DNA from: SZUA-117 sp964630795
GTDB taxonomy: Bacteria; Pseudomonadota; Gammaproteobacteria; Steroidobacterales; Woeseiaceae
DNA: 22,042 nt
Direction of reading: 5' to 3'
Assembly (NCBI GenBank): GCA_964630795.1
Contig: CAZVWF010000046.1
Location: 1 to 22,042, forward strand
Made by a program: the position numbers and the translations under genes. The notes beneath the pieces were generated by a model that saw only the letters and a list, made by a program, of their open reading frames with translations, was not told the DNA's origin and made no database searches. Below, in pieces: positions 21,765 through 22,042 of this stretch (positions are counted from its first letter, which is position 1; the number at the start of each line of letters is the position of its first letter).

Positions 21765-22042
21765 TCAGCCGTACAGTTGTTTGAAAACCTGTACGAAGTA
21801 CTCCATTTCTTCCGGCTTCGACATGCTGACTCGCGACCATTCGTTATTGAATGGCGGAAAGTCCCGGCCTGTCAGGATGCCGTACTCACTCATTTGCGAT
21901 TGGAACGTTTGATTGTCCATGCCGGTGTGGATGAAGGTGAAATTGGTATTCGATTTGACGTAGCGCAGGCCGAGTTCGTCACACATTTTGGCAACGATCG
22001 CCTTCGATTCCTGGTTTTTTCGAATTGAGAATTTCGGAAACT
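21765..22042 (-). CDS. PLP-dependent aminotransferase (HisC-like), C-terminal part
   Basis: The last 92 residues of a class I/II fold aminotransferase related to histidinol-phosphate aminotransferases; the N-terminal part including the PLP lysine lies beyond the right edge. Visible are MCDELGLRYVKSNTNFTFIH, in which the asparagine-phenylalanine segment is typical of the small domain, and GILTGRDFPPFNNEWSRVSM, where the Arg near the end is the usual carboxylate-binding arginine. The tail KPEEMEYFVQVFKQLYG matches the terminal helix. The frame is open from the stop at 21765 to the window end. Which substrate it uses cannot be told from this fragment. Confidence 0.82.
   Translation of the reverse strand, partial: FPKFSIRKNQESKAIVAKMCDELGLRYVKSNTNFTFIHTGMDNQTFQSQMSEYGILTGRDFPPFNNEWSRVSMSKPEEMEYFVQVFKQLYG

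Overview
The window reads as a gammaproteobacterial chromosome of moderately high GC, probably from a marine or sediment lineage; the exact family cannot be fixed by eye. The main clue is synteny. A zapA / ygfB-pepP-ubiH-ubiI / gcvT-gcvH-gcvP neighbourhood is the arrangement known from E. coli, and both halves are present here in the same order and orientation. The glycine decarboxylase P-protein is split (gcvPA, gcvPB), unlike E. coli.

Layout. 1-632 (minus): zapA and a ZapB-like coiled-coil gene. 758-5101 (plus): tightly packed ygfB-pepP-ubiH-ubiI, i.e. proline aminopeptidase plus two ubiquinone-ring hydroxylases. 5123-13365: an 8.2 kb block separating ubiI from the gcv operon. It holds a small unknown gene, a secreted unknown protein, a membrane-anchored GST-like protein, a reductive-dehalogenase/QueG-like double [4Fe-4S] protein, a three-gene redox cluster (lipoprotein PQQ alcohol dehydrogenase with fused cytochrome c, ferric-reductase-like cytochrome b membrane protein, tetraheme cytochrome c) and a secreted DUF885 zinc peptidase. 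13415-18586 (plus): the glycine cleavage operon gcvT-gcvH-gcvPA-gcvPB behind a tandem glycine riboswitch and a very strong intrinsic terminator. 18832-21621: a 929-residue secreted double-HtrA protease of the Nma111/Deg7 architecture. 21765-22042 (minus): the C-terminal part of a HisC-like aminotransferase cut by the window edge.

The most unusual items are: (1) gcvPA is fused in frame to a complete thiol peroxidase (Tpx) domain that keeps the peroxidatic cysteine but lacks the resolving one; the junction carries a good Shine-Dalgarno and an ATG, so separate Tpx may also be made, or a one-base frameshift may have joined two overlapping genes. (2) A bacterial, signal-peptide-bearing protease shows the two-protease layout best known from fungal Nma111, with a dead second protease half. 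(3) The PQQ-ADH / cytochrome b / tetraheme c cluster looks like a compact periplasmic electron-transfer module. (4) The ZapB-like gene has a near-consensus promoter placed so close to its ATG that the mRNA would be leaderless.

Functionally, the flanks are housekeeping (division, ubiquinone synthesis, glycine catabolism), while the central block is accessory, mostly cell-envelope and redox functions. No tRNA, rRNA, CRISPR array, insertion sequence or phage gene was seen.
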